From: Fulvivirga sediminis
GTDB taxonomy: Bacteria; Bacteroidota; Bacteroidia; Cytophagales; Cyclobacteriaceae
DNA length: 64,000 bases
Assembly (NCBI RefSeq): GCF_016757215.1
Contig: NZ_JAESIY010000004.1
Location: 372,001 to 436,000 of the forward strand
Direction of reading: 5' to 3'
Shown here: positions 9,350 to 16,792 of the stretch, piece after piece
Layout: each line of letters starts with the position of its first letter
Position numbering within the stretch: position 1 is the stretch's first letter
Notes under the pieces: model-generated
Told to the model about the DNA's origin: nothing
Database searches by the model: none
What the model saw: only the letters and a program-made list of their open reading frames with translations
Program-made: the position numbers and the translations under genes

Positions 9350-10255
9350 ATGATTAGTGAAAATGCATCATCATTCAATAACAAGCCTGTTGTTGATTTT
9401 GAAGGAACAATTAGCCCAGACAAAGCCTATCGTATTCGTATAGATTATGATAGTGAAGTAACTTTTGGCTCATTGATAAAGCAGTTTTGTGAAGACCCGA
9501 ATGCTCAGCAAGTAGAAGAAATCATATTAGGTAACTGGTTTGGAGATGTATCAGAGCCAGAAGAGTCTAATTTCCCAGTTGATGCTTTAGTAGAAAATAA
9601 AGACAAATTACCTAACCTTAAATACATCTTTCTTGGAGATATTACTTATGAAGAATGTGAAATCTCCTGGATAGAAAACGCTGATGTAAACCCAATATTT
9701 AAAGCTTACCCTCATCTAAAGTACTTCAAAGTTAGGGGTGGAAATGGCCTTTCTTTTGGAGAATTAAAGCATGATGCTTTAGAAACTCTGATAGTAGAAA
9801 CCGGAGGGCTGGGTGCTGACACCATTGATGAGTTAGCCAAAGCTGAGCTTCCTAACCTTAAGCATTTTGAGATCTGGACGGGCGATGAAAATTATGGCTG
9901 GAATGGTAATGTTAACACCTTTAAGCCGTTTTTATCCCAAGAAAAATTCCCTAAACTTGAGTATTTAGGATTATGTGATTGTGATATCACTGATCAAATA
10001 GCAGTGGCCCTAAAAGACGCTTCAGTACTTGATATTATCTCTACTTTGGATTTATCCAGAGGTACGCTGGGAGATGAAGGTGCTGCCGCTTTACTAGCCA
10101 ACAAAAAAATAGAGAACCTTAAGTTTTTGAATCTCAGATTCCACTATATGTCTTCTCAAATGACTGAAAAAATCAGTGCACTTCCTGTAGAGGTTAATGT
10201 AGGTGACCAGCAAGAGGAAGAAGAGTATGGTAGATATGTAGAAGTAAGCGAATAA
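9350..10255 (+). CDS. STM4015 family leucine-rich repeat protein
   Basis: The 301-residue cytosolic protein (no signal peptide) contains degenerate leucine-rich repeats from about residue 100 to 280: LPNLKYIFLGDI, YPHLKYFKVRGG, LPNLKHFEIWTG, FPKLEYLGLCDC, LDIISTLDLSRG, IENLKFLNLRFH. It ends in an acidic tail, GDQQEEEEYGRYVEVSE. The family is named after Salmonella STM4015 and occurs with the STM4014-STM4011 genes seen downstream; none has an established function to my knowledge. It is the first gene of the operon and the next begins one base after its stop. As the only non-enzyme here, it may be substrate or scaffold (inference). Confidence 0.82.
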   Translation: MISENASSFNNKPVVDFEGTISPDKAYRIRIDYDSEVTFGSLIKQFCEDPNAQQVEEIILGNWFGDVSEPEESNFPVDALVENKDKLPNLKYIFLGDITYEECEISWIENADVNPIFKAYPHLKYFKVRGGNGLSFGELKHDALETLIVETGGLGADTIDELAKAELPNLKHFEIWTGDENYGWNGNVNTFKPFLSQEKFPKLEYLGLCDCDITDQIAVALKDASVLDIISTLDLSRGTLGDEGAAALLANKKIENLKFLNLRFHYMSSQMTEKISALPVEVNVGDQQEEEEYGRYVEVSE

Positions 10256-10256
10256 A

Positions 10257-11387
10257 ATGCAACTGGTACTCATCGGCAATCCTGAAAACCGACGAAGCCA
10301 GTATTTAAAGGAGGCAGTAAACCAAAAGTTACTGCCTCCTTTGCTCATAATCTCCTATCAGAGTCTTTTAGAAAATCCTAATATACTGCATAGTCTCCCC
10401 TCTCACGGATGGCTTAAAATAGACTCTCCCGGAGAAAATTTTAAGGTTTATCAAAAGATATTAGCTTTGGCTCCTGACGAGAGCAAGTATAATTACGTTC
10501 CTGCCGACGAAGCGCTTCTGCTTCCATATGACGAAGGACGCATCTATTATAGTCAACAATGGTACGCTGGTTTTAAAATATTGCTCCATAAAATAGAGCT
10601 AGTGCTAAAAGATAAGCCTGGCTTGAAGCTAGTAAATTCCATTGATAGCATCTCTTTATTTTTTGATAAGATTGCCTCTAAACATATACTGACTAAAAAT
10701 AGTATTGCAACCCCAGCGTTTTTAAATGAAATACAGCATTATGACCACCTGCATCAAATACTGGAACAAAAAAACAGTCATCAGGTATTTATAAAACTAG
10801 CGCATGGCTCCAGCGGCTCAGGGGTTTTGGCTTACCGAAAAAATAAAAAAGGCCAAGAGATGCTCACTACTTCCGTAGAATTGGTGAATAAAGGAGGTAG
10901 TGCTAAGCTCTACAATTCATTAAAAATAAGGAGATATACTGACTATAATGAAATCAGAACTATAATAAACATCTTAGCTAAAGAACGCATTTATGCAGAG
11001 CAGTGGATTCCCAAAGCCAGCCAGTCTGGTGGTTTTTTCGACTTACGCTGCGTCACCATTGGTGGCGAGCCTACACATATGGTTATGAGGCAAAGCCGCT
11101 CCCCTATCACCAATTTGCACCTGGGTAATGCCAGAGGCGATCTTAGCAGCCTCAAAAAAAATATGAGTGATGAACAATGGAAGAAAATAATGGCTTTAGC
11201 CAGAAAAACAGCTCATACTTTTAATAATACCAGGCTAATAGGGTTAGATATTTTGCTCCCACCTAAACTGGATAAACCCATGATTATAGAAGCCAATGCT
11301 TTTGGTGACTTACTACCTCGTATTTTACATGGAAATGAAAATACTTATGAAGCCACGGTAAGCTATTTGTTACAAGAAAAAAAATAG
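10257..11387 (+). CDS. STM4014 family ATP-grasp protein
   Basis: The 376-residue protein has ATP-grasp features: a central domain with VFIKLAHGSSGSGVLAYRKN (glycine-rich nucleotide loop), the KERIYAEQWIPKASQSGGFFDLR segment, and a metal-binding end IGLDILLPP...MIIEANAFGDLLPR. These resemble RimK/GshB-type ligases that form amide or peptide bonds through acyl phosphates. The acyl acceptor is unknown; in this operon it could be the LRR protein or a small metabolite. The start follows the STM4015 stop by one base and the next gene begins one base after its stop. Confidence 0.82.
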   Translation: MQLVLIGNPENRRSQYLKEAVNQKLLPPLLIISYQSLLENPNILHSLPSHGWLKIDSPGENFKVYQKILALAPDESKYNYVPADEALLLPYDEGRIYYSQQWYAGFKILLHKIELVLKDKPGLKLVNSIDSISLFFDKIASKHILTKNSIATPAFLNEIQHYDHLHQILEQKNSHQVFIKLAHGSSGSGVLAYRKNKKGQEMLTTSVELVNKGGSAKLYNSLKIRRYTDYNEIRTIINILAKERIYAEQWIPKASQSGGFFDLRCVTIGGEPTHMVMRQSRSPITNLHLGNARGDLSSLKKNMSDEQWKKIMALARKTAHTFNNTRLIGLDILLPPKLDKPMIIEANAFGDLLPRILHGNENTYEATVSYLLQEKK

Positions 11388-11388
11388 A

Positions 11389-12045
11389 ATGACGCATACT
11401 CAAGCTATAATATTCGACTTAGATAACACTTTAATCAATAGAAATAGTGCCTTTCAGGCATGTATAAAGGATTACTTCTTGGCAAACGACTTCGATGAAT
11501 CTTCTATTGATTGGGAAGAAGTAATGATTCACGATCAGGAGGGGCATGCTGACCGGCTCGCCTTCTGTGATTGGCTTATTCAAACACACCACCTCAATAC
11601 TACTCAAGAGGTACTTTGGCAATATATTAAATCGAATATTGCCAGCTATATTAGTCCTGACCCTAAAATTATTGAGCTATTAGCACTTCTCTCCTCCTCT
11701 TTCTCTTTAAAGCTACTGACCAATGGCGGAACTAAAAATCAGCAACAAAAACTTATTAACGCGGAATTAAAACCGTTTTTTAGAGATACTGACATTTATA
11801 TTTCTGAAGCTACAGGATATTCAAAACCCGGCTTACAGGGATTCGAAAATGTACTAAATGACCTACATTTGCCTGCAGAAAAAGTGATGATGGTGGGAGA
11901 TCAATTATATATAGATCTGTATCCGGCCAAAAAGCTGGCGATGCAAGTCTGCTGGATTCATAACCAGTCACATAGCTCAACACCACCTTTTGTTGATCTA
12001 AGAGTAAGCCACCCCATAGAATTAAAAGAATATTTTAAAGTCTAA
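11389..12045 (+). CDS. HAD-superfamily hydrolase within the STM401x operon
   Basis: This 218-residue protein has the HAD phosphatase motifs. Motif I is FDLDNTL (nucleophile Asp10, acid/base Asp12), motif II is in LKLLTNGGTKN, and motif III/IV are in GYSKPGLQGFENVL and VMMVGDQLYIDLYPAKKL. The cap helices (residues 15-90) are of the YjjG/2-haloacid dehalogenase type. It likely removes phosphate from a small molecule. Its location between the STM4014 and STM4013 homologues, with one- and three-base gaps, makes it part of the operon, although the Salmonella numbering leaves no slot for it. Confidence 0.85.
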   Translation: MTHTQAIIFDLDNTLINRNSAFQACIKDYFLANDFDESSIDWEEVMIHDQEGHADRLAFCDWLIQTHHLNTTQEVLWQYIKSNIASYISPDPKIIELLALLSSSFSLKLLTNGGTKNQQQKLINAELKPFFRDTDIYISEATGYSKPGLQGFENVLNDLHLPAEKVMMVGDQLYIDLYPAKKLAMQVCWIHNQSHSSTPPFVDLRVSHPIELKEYFKV

Positions 12046-12048
12046 CGC

Positions 12049-12846
12049 ATGTTTGAGGGAACGGATATAGTGGGTAAAAAATCGATAGTGCTGATAACGC
12101 TGGATACCTTGCGCTATGATGTAGCTCAGCAACTATTTTTAGATGGAGAAACGCCTAATCTGGCTAAGATGCTCCCTGCTTCAGGCTGGGAAAAAAGACA
12201 TGCTCCCGGGAGCTTTACCTACGCTTCTCACCATGCCTTCTTTGCCGGCTTTCTACCCACACCTGCGGACAATCCTAAAGCTCCACGCCTATTTGCGGCC
12301 AAATTTGCAGGTAGTGAAACAGCCACAAAAGGCACCTATGTTTTTGAAACTTCTAATATTGTTAAAGGACTTGAAGAAGTAGGCTATCACACTATTTGTA
12401 TAGGGGGAGTTGGCTTTTTTAACAAGCAAACGGCACTGAGTCGGCAGTTTCCTGGCATGTTTCAGAAGAGCCACTGGCAGCCAAGCTTTGGGGTTACTGA
12501 TCCTGAATCTACTGAAAATCAGTTTGAAAAAGCCGCTGATTGCCTTTCTGGCTTAAGTGACGATCAGCATTTTTTCTTGTTTATCAATATCTCTGCCATT
12601 CACCAGCCTAACCATTTTTATTTAACCGATACTGAAGAAGATACCAGAGCCTCTCATGCAGCGGCTTTAAAATATGTAGACAGCCAACTGCCGCTCCTTT
12701 TTGCATCATTAAAGCAAAAAGGAGAAACTTTTTGTATTTTCTGTTCTGACCATGGCACCACTTATGGAGAAGAAGGTTATTCCGGCCACAGGTTGGCGCA
12801 TAAGCACGTATGGGAAGTCCCTTATGCAGAGTTTTTAGTGAAGTAG
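12049..12846 (+). CDS. STM4013/SEN3800 family hydrolase (alkaline phosphatase/sulfatase fold)
   Basis: The 265-residue protein opens with the metal-binding strand SIVLITLDTLRYDV (Asp19 as metal ligand). It continues with APGSFTYASHHAFFAGFLPT, where a Ser/Thr would be the nucleophile in this superfamily, and ends with FCSDHGTTYGEEG...HRLAHKHVWEVPYAEF, which supplies the Asp-His and His metal ligands. There is no signal peptide, so it acts in the cytoplasm, unlike most sulfatases. Substrate unknown. It sits 3 bases after the HAD gene and 24 bases before the first radical SAM gene. Confidence 0.82.
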   Translation: MFEGTDIVGKKSIVLITLDTLRYDVAQQLFLDGETPNLAKMLPASGWEKRHAPGSFTYASHHAFFAGFLPTPADNPKAPRLFAAKFAGSETATKGTYVFETSNIVKGLEEVGYHTICIGGVGFFNKQTALSRQFPGMFQKSHWQPSFGVTDPESTENQFEKAADCLSGLSDDQHFFLFINISAIHQPNHFYLTDTEEDTRASHAAALKYVDSQLPLLFASLKQKGETFCIFCSDHGTTYGEEGYSGHRLAHKHVWEVPYAEFLVK

Positions 12847-12870
12847 AATAAAGAGGCAAAATAAAAATAT

Positions 12871-14208
12871 ATGCTTTCAACAAAGAGTTTAAAAGAAAGA
12901 ATAGCAACAGCAGACTATTTTCAGGGATATGCTTACTCCTATCCTCATAAAACGGCTTATCGGGCTTTTAAGAAGCCATATTCGATGCAAGAAGTATGGC
13001 AAAATGAGGATAAATCGGCCTTGTTTTTATATTTACATGTACCCTTTTGCGAAATGCGCTGTGGGTTCTGCAACCTTTTTACTGTTGCCAATCCTAAAGA
13101 AGGCCTTTATAATCCGTTTATAGAACAGCTGAAAATCCAGTCAGAAGTAACCGCCCAGGCCCTGGGAGACTTCAAAGTAGCCCGAGCAGCTTTAGGCGGC
13201 GGCACCCCCACCTACCTAAGCTTGGAGGAATTAGAAGCCCTTTTTTCTATTCTTAAAAATGACTGGAATCTAGCACCAGAACAGATTCCGACTATGGTAG
13301 AAGCCTCTCCTAAAACATTAACGGAAGAGAAAATGGCCTTTTTAAAAGAAGCTGGCGTAACTCGGCTCAGCATGGGTGTACAGAGCTTTATTGAAGAAGA
13401 AACAAAAGCCCTGGGGCGCCCGCAAAACCCCAAAGATTTGATGCATGCCATTGAATTATTACAGAGATTCAACTTCCCTATCACTAACCTCGACCTTATT
13501 TACGGAGTACAAAACCAAACTCCAGATAGCTGGAAGTACTCATTAGAGACCACGGTCAGTTATCAACCTGAAGAAATTTTCCTATACCCTCTTTACGTAA
13601 GACCTTTAACCGGCTTAGGCAAAAAAAGCAGCCATCAGGAGTGGACTGACTTCAGAATCAGGCTATATCGCATTGGCCGTGATTACCTGCTGGCTAATGG
13701 CTATGAGCAAAAAAGCATGCGCCTTTTCAAAAGAAAAAATAGCGTACTTGCGGATCAGCCTGCATATCATGCTCAGGAAAATGGAATGGTAGGCCTTGGT
13801 GTAGGCGCCCGGTCATATACTAAAAACCTGCATTACAGCTCTGAATATGCCGTGGGCAGCAAAAGCATAAAGCCTATCATTCAGAACTTTAATCAAATGA
13901 CAGCTCAGGATTTTAATCAGGTACCCTATGGTGTCATTTTGAATGATGAAGAACAAAAAAGGCGATATATCATCAAGTCATTATGCGAAGGGTCAGGCCT
14001 TTCTTATGCCAGATATCAGGCCTTTTTCAACTCAAAAGTCATGAGCGACTTCCCTGAATTAGCTCAGCTTTTTGATCTTGGTTTCTGTCAGGATAATGAT
14101 ACAGGCACCTATTTAAATGAAGAAGGGCATGAACACGAAGACATCATAGGACCGTGGCTTTATTCTGAAAATACTATTCAAAAATCTGAATCCTTTTCTT
14201 TAGTATGA
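12871..14208 (+). CDS. STM4012 family radical SAM protein (HemN-like)
   Basis: The 445-residue enzyme carries the radical SAM [4Fe-4S] motif CEMRCGFC (Cys60, Cys64, Cys67), followed by the GGGTP SAM-binding motif and the HemN-like VEASPKTLTEEKMAFLKEAGV and RLSMGVQSF blocks. It therefore belongs to the oxygen-independent coproporphyrinogen oxidase superfamily, but it is used in the STM401x cluster rather than in haem synthesis. The C-terminal HemN-type domain (residues 290-445) is present. Its last four bases overlap the next start (ATGA). Confidence 0.87.
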   Translation: MLSTKSLKERIATADYFQGYAYSYPHKTAYRAFKKPYSMQEVWQNEDKSALFLYLHVPFCEMRCGFCNLFTVANPKEGLYNPFIEQLKIQSEVTAQALGDFKVARAALGGGTPTYLSLEELEALFSILKNDWNLAPEQIPTMVEASPKTLTEEKMAFLKEAGVTRLSMGVQSFIEEETKALGRPQNPKDLMHAIELLQRFNFPITNLDLIYGVQNQTPDSWKYSLETTVSYQPEEIFLYPLYVRPLTGLGKKSSHQEWTDFRIRLYRIGRDYLLANGYEQKSMRLFKRKNSVLADQPAYHAQENGMVGLGVGARSYTKNLHYSSEYAVGSKSIKPIIQNFNQMTAQDFNQVPYGVILNDEEQKRRYIIKSLCEGSGLSYARYQAFFNSKVMSDFPELAQLFDLGFCQDNDTGTYLNEEGHEHEDIIGPWLYSENTIQKSESFSLV

Positions 14209-15086
14209 GTAAGCGCTGGTCCATTTTATACCGAGGCTCTCTTTCCAGCTGCAATTATGGCTGCGACTATTGCCCTTTTGCTAAAACTAAAAATACCAGA
14301 GAAGAACTCGCTCAAGACAAAGCTGAGCTAGACCGCTTTACGCAATGGGCCATCAACAGAAAAGAGAAGATAGGCATATTATTTACCCCTTGGGGCGAAG
14401 GGCTCATTCGTAAGCACTACCAGCAGGCTATGACTGAGCTGAGCTGGGCTAAAAACATAAGCAAAGTAGCTATACAAACGAACCTAAGCTGCCCTACCCA
14501 ATGGATGGAAAAAGTAAACAAAGAGACTTTTGCACTGTGGGCTACTTACCATCCTACTCAGATCAGTCTGGAGAAATTTGCAAAGAAATGCATAGAACTT
14601 GAGGCCATGAATATACGCTATAGTGTAGGCTTCGTGGGTTTTAAAGAAGACCTGGATATGATGGAAAAACTACGGTCTTTGCTCCCCAACTCTGTTTACT
14701 TATGGGTAAATGCTAACAAAAAAGATCCTAATTATTATGCTGAAGAAGATTTTTTAAGAATAGAGCGCACTGATCCGTATTTCCGAACCAATACGGTATA
14801 CCATAAAAGTGCGGGAGAAGCATGTATGGCCGGGCATTCTGTTTTTTCTGTAGACGGAGAAGGGAACATGACCCGATGCCATTTCATAAAGCAGCGCATA
14901 GGTAATATTTATGATGCTGATTTTGAAGATTCGCTTTATCAAAGACCGTGCAGCAACAATACTTGTGGCTGCCATATAGGCTATGTGCATATGGACAAGC
15001 TAAAGCAATATAATCTATATGGAGAAGGAGTGTTAGAAAGAATTCCTGACCAATGGAATTATGAAAACATAAAAGCAGATGCCTGA
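14205..15086 (+). CDS. STM4011 family radical SAM protein
   Basis: The 293-residue protein has a CX3CX2C cluster motif at Cys16, Cys20 and Cys23 (SCNYGCDYCPF). A C-terminal group of cysteines (EACMAGH, MTRCHF, RPCSNNTCGC) looks like an auxiliary iron-sulfur cluster site of the SPASM/twitch kind, which is common in peptide- and protein-modifying radical SAM enzymes. It overlaps the preceding STM4012 gene by four bases. The stop codon lies inside the stem of the terminator that follows. Confidence 0.86.
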   Translation: MSKRWSILYRGSLSSCNYGCDYCPFAKTKNTREELAQDKAELDRFTQWAINRKEKIGILFTPWGEGLIRKHYQQAMTELSWAKNISKVAIQTNLSCPTQWMEKVNKETFALWATYHPTQISLEKFAKKCIELEAMNIRYSVGFVGFKEDLDMMEKLRSLLPNSVYLWVNANKKDPNYYAEEDFLRIERTDPYFRTNTVYHKSAGEACMAGHSVFSVDGEGNMTRCHFIKQRIGNIYDADFEDSLYQRPCSNNTCGCHIGYVHMDKLKQYNLYGEGVLERIPDQWNYENIKADA

Positions 15087-15115
15087 AGCTTAATCTGATA
15101 ATTTCAGGCATCTGC
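15075..15115. terminator. Bidirectional terminator between the STM401x operon and the FAD oxidoreductase gene
   Basis: A perfect 13-base inverted repeat (GCAGATGCCTGAA at 15075-15087, TTCAGGCATCTGC at 15103-15115) with a 15-base loop. On the minus strand it is followed by TTTT, as for an intrinsic terminator of the gene at 15124-16038. On the plus strand the T-run is weak. The STM4011 stop codon falls within the left arm. Confidence 0.75.
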
Positions 15116-15123
15116 CTAATCTA

Positions 15124-16038
15124 TCATTTTGAGTATCTCTCAGCAATGATTTCTTTACTAATGAAAGCCCCGGCAACATTACCCGCAGCCACAGCATTAG
15201 CCACCGAACGCATGGGGCTACTATTATCTCCAGCTGCAAATACTCCGGTCACACTAGTTTGTTTGAAATCATTTACTTCAATATGGCCGCCCTCAGAAAA
15301 ATTACAACTGAGCATTTCTGGAATAGTAGATTGCTGCTCCATAGGTAAAGCTGCATACAGAGCTTCTAGCTCCACAGTCTGTCCATCTGCCAACTGCAAA
15401 TGCTGAAGCTTACCATCATGATGTACCAACTCAGTTATTTCTGTATCAACAATGGCAATATTATTTTCTTTAAGCTTTTGAATGCCCTCTTCTGGCAGGT
15501 CAGGGGTGCCATTGGTAAACAACGTGAGCTCACCCGCCCAATGGTTGATAAAAAGAGCATGCTCAATAGCCTTCTCCCCATTCATAAAAAGACCTGTTTT
15601 ACTTCCTTTATACTCATAACCATGGCAATACGGACAATGAATTACTGAAATCCCCCAGCAATCTTTAAAGCCCTTGATTTCTGGCATTAAATCTTTCATT
15701 CCGGAAGCTATTACCAGCTTACTTGAGTTATATACTCTCCCTTTTTCTGTGGTAATTTCAAAACCCGTTTCTATCTTCCTTCCTGAAACAGCCATGTCTT
15801 CTTGAAAAGAAATCGTATCATACTTTAAAACCTGGTTACGGGCTAGCTGTGATATTTCCGCAGGAGGCGTGCCATCATGAGTGATAAAGTTATGTGAATA
15901 GGGGGTTTGTCTATTGCAAGGTTTGCCTGCATCTATAATCAAAGTACGCATAGATGCCCTGCCCAAACTCATGGCAGCAGAAAGCCCGGCGTAGCTGCCT
16001 CCGATGATTATTACATCGTATATATTTTCATTTTTCAT
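15124..16038 (-). CDS. Thioredoxin reductase-like NAD(P)/FAD oxidoreductase
   Basis: The product (304 residues from the chosen start MKNENIYDVIIIGG) has an FAD-binding GGSYAGLSAA motif near its start, a redox CPYC pair at residues 135-138 (CPYCHGYEYKG), and the C-terminal GVFAAGDNSSPMRSV FAD motif. It is of the short TrxB-like class. An upstream in-frame ATG at 16083 would add 15 residues but would place the operator palindrome inside the coding region, so the start at 16038 is preferred. It lies downstream of its tetR gene on the same strand and is probably controlled by it. Confidence 0.87.
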   Translation of the reverse strand: MKNENIYDVIIIGGSYAGLSAAMSLGRASMRTLIIDAGKPCNRQTPYSHNFITHDGTPPAEISQLARNQVLKYDTISFQEDMAVSGRKIETGFEITTEKGRVYNSSKLVIASGMKDLMPEIKGFKDCWGISVIHCPYCHGYEYKGSKTGLFMNGEKAIEHALFINHWAGELTLFTNGTPDLPEEGIQKLKENNIAIVDTEITELVHHDGKLQHLQLADGQTVELEALYAALPMEQQSTIPEMLSCNFSEGGHIEVNDFKQTSVTGVFAAGDNSSPMRSVANAVAAGNVAGAFISKEIIAERYSK

Positions 16039-16051
16039 AATAGTTATTTTT

Positions 16052-16075
16052 AAATGTCTCAAAAATGAGACATTT
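16052..16075. promoter_or_regulatory. TetR operator 1, before the oxidoreductase gene
   Basis: A perfect inverted repeat: AAATGTCTCA (16052-16061), four bases, TGAGACATTT (16066-16075). The same core ATGTCTCA-N4-TGAGACAT recurs upstream of the adjacent tetR gene, so both are likely binding sites for that regulator. Confidence 0.75.
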
Positions 16076-16089
16076 TCATACAAATTTTT

Positions 16090-16647
16090 TTATTTCAGAA
16101 TAGCCCTCCTTAAAGAATGCCAGGCCTGTTTTTTTACGCTATAGTATTCCATGTTCTTAATCTTCAATGAATTAACTGCAGTATTTACTATCCCATTAAA
16201 CAAAACAGATACCCAATCTAGTGTAAGGTTTTCGCTGAGCCTATCCTCTTCTTTAAGTTTCTGAATCACTCTCATAATCCGACTGAAGGTACTATCATAT
16301 TGCCTACATTCTTCATCATTGCTAGAATGCTGATGGTCATGCTGGTTATGCAGCTTATATAGAAAAGCATATTTTTCACCACAGCTCACAGCTGCATAGA
16401 GCATATTCTCCAGCTTCACCAGAGGCTCATCAGAACTTCGCTCCGCTTCCTCCATTCCTTGTCTACACCGAAGCTGCATTTCATTCATACAGGCATGTAG
16501 CAGTTCTTCTCTATCCCTGAAATACCGATGCAGTGTTCTACGCGTAACCCCCGCATGGGTGGCCACCTTCTCCAGAGGAGCTGAAAAATCTTCATTAAAA
16601 ATGAAAATTGCCGCATCTATGATATTTTGTTTGGTGTCCGTTCCCAT
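16090..16647 (-). CDS. TetR/AcrR family transcriptional regulator
   Basis: A 185-residue repressor-type protein with an N-terminal helix-turn-helix (about residues 8-55; EKVATHAGVTRRTLHRYFRD contains the recognition helix and the typical YFRDREEL end) and a helical ligand-binding domain. It contains a His-rich stretch, HNQHDHQHSSNDEE (residues 99-112), which may bind metal; that is speculation. It sits upstream of the FAD oxidoreductase on the same strand. Two identical palindromes flank the gene, which supports autoregulation and control of the oxidoreductase. Confidence 0.88.
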   Translation of the reverse strand: MGTDTKQNIIDAAIFIFNEDFSAPLEKVATHAGVTRRTLHRYFRDREELLHACMNEMQLRCRQGMEEAERSSDEPLVKLENMLYAAVSCGEKYAFLYKLHNQHDHQHSSNDEECRQYDSTFSRIMRVIQKLKEEDRLSENLTLDWVSVLFNGIVNTAVNSLKIKNMEYYSVKKQAWHSLRRAILK

Positions 16648-16664
16648 AAGCTTGATGCAAAGAT

Positions 16665-16696
16665 AACAAAATGTCTCACTTATGAGACATTTTGTT
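16665..16696. promoter_or_regulatory. TetR operator 2, upstream of tetR
   Basis: A perfect 14-base inverted repeat: AACAAAATGTCTCA (16665-16678), spacer CTTA, TGAGACATTTTGTT (16683-16696). It lies 18 bases upstream of the tetR start and shares its core with operator 1. A half-site AACAAAATGTC recurs at 16742-16752 in front of the SLC13 transporter gene. Confidence 0.82.
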
Positions 16697-16792
16697 AAAG
16701 CATTTTAATCCCTCCACCTACAATAAAACATGCATTATTTTAACAAAATGTCGTTATTTACTGTATCATCATCAGGTATGTAAGTTAATCTC

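Noticed and set aside
12143-12382. Plus-strand frame of 79 codons inside the STM4013 gene
   Set aside because: It is an overlapping frame without its own context and with no recognisable motif.
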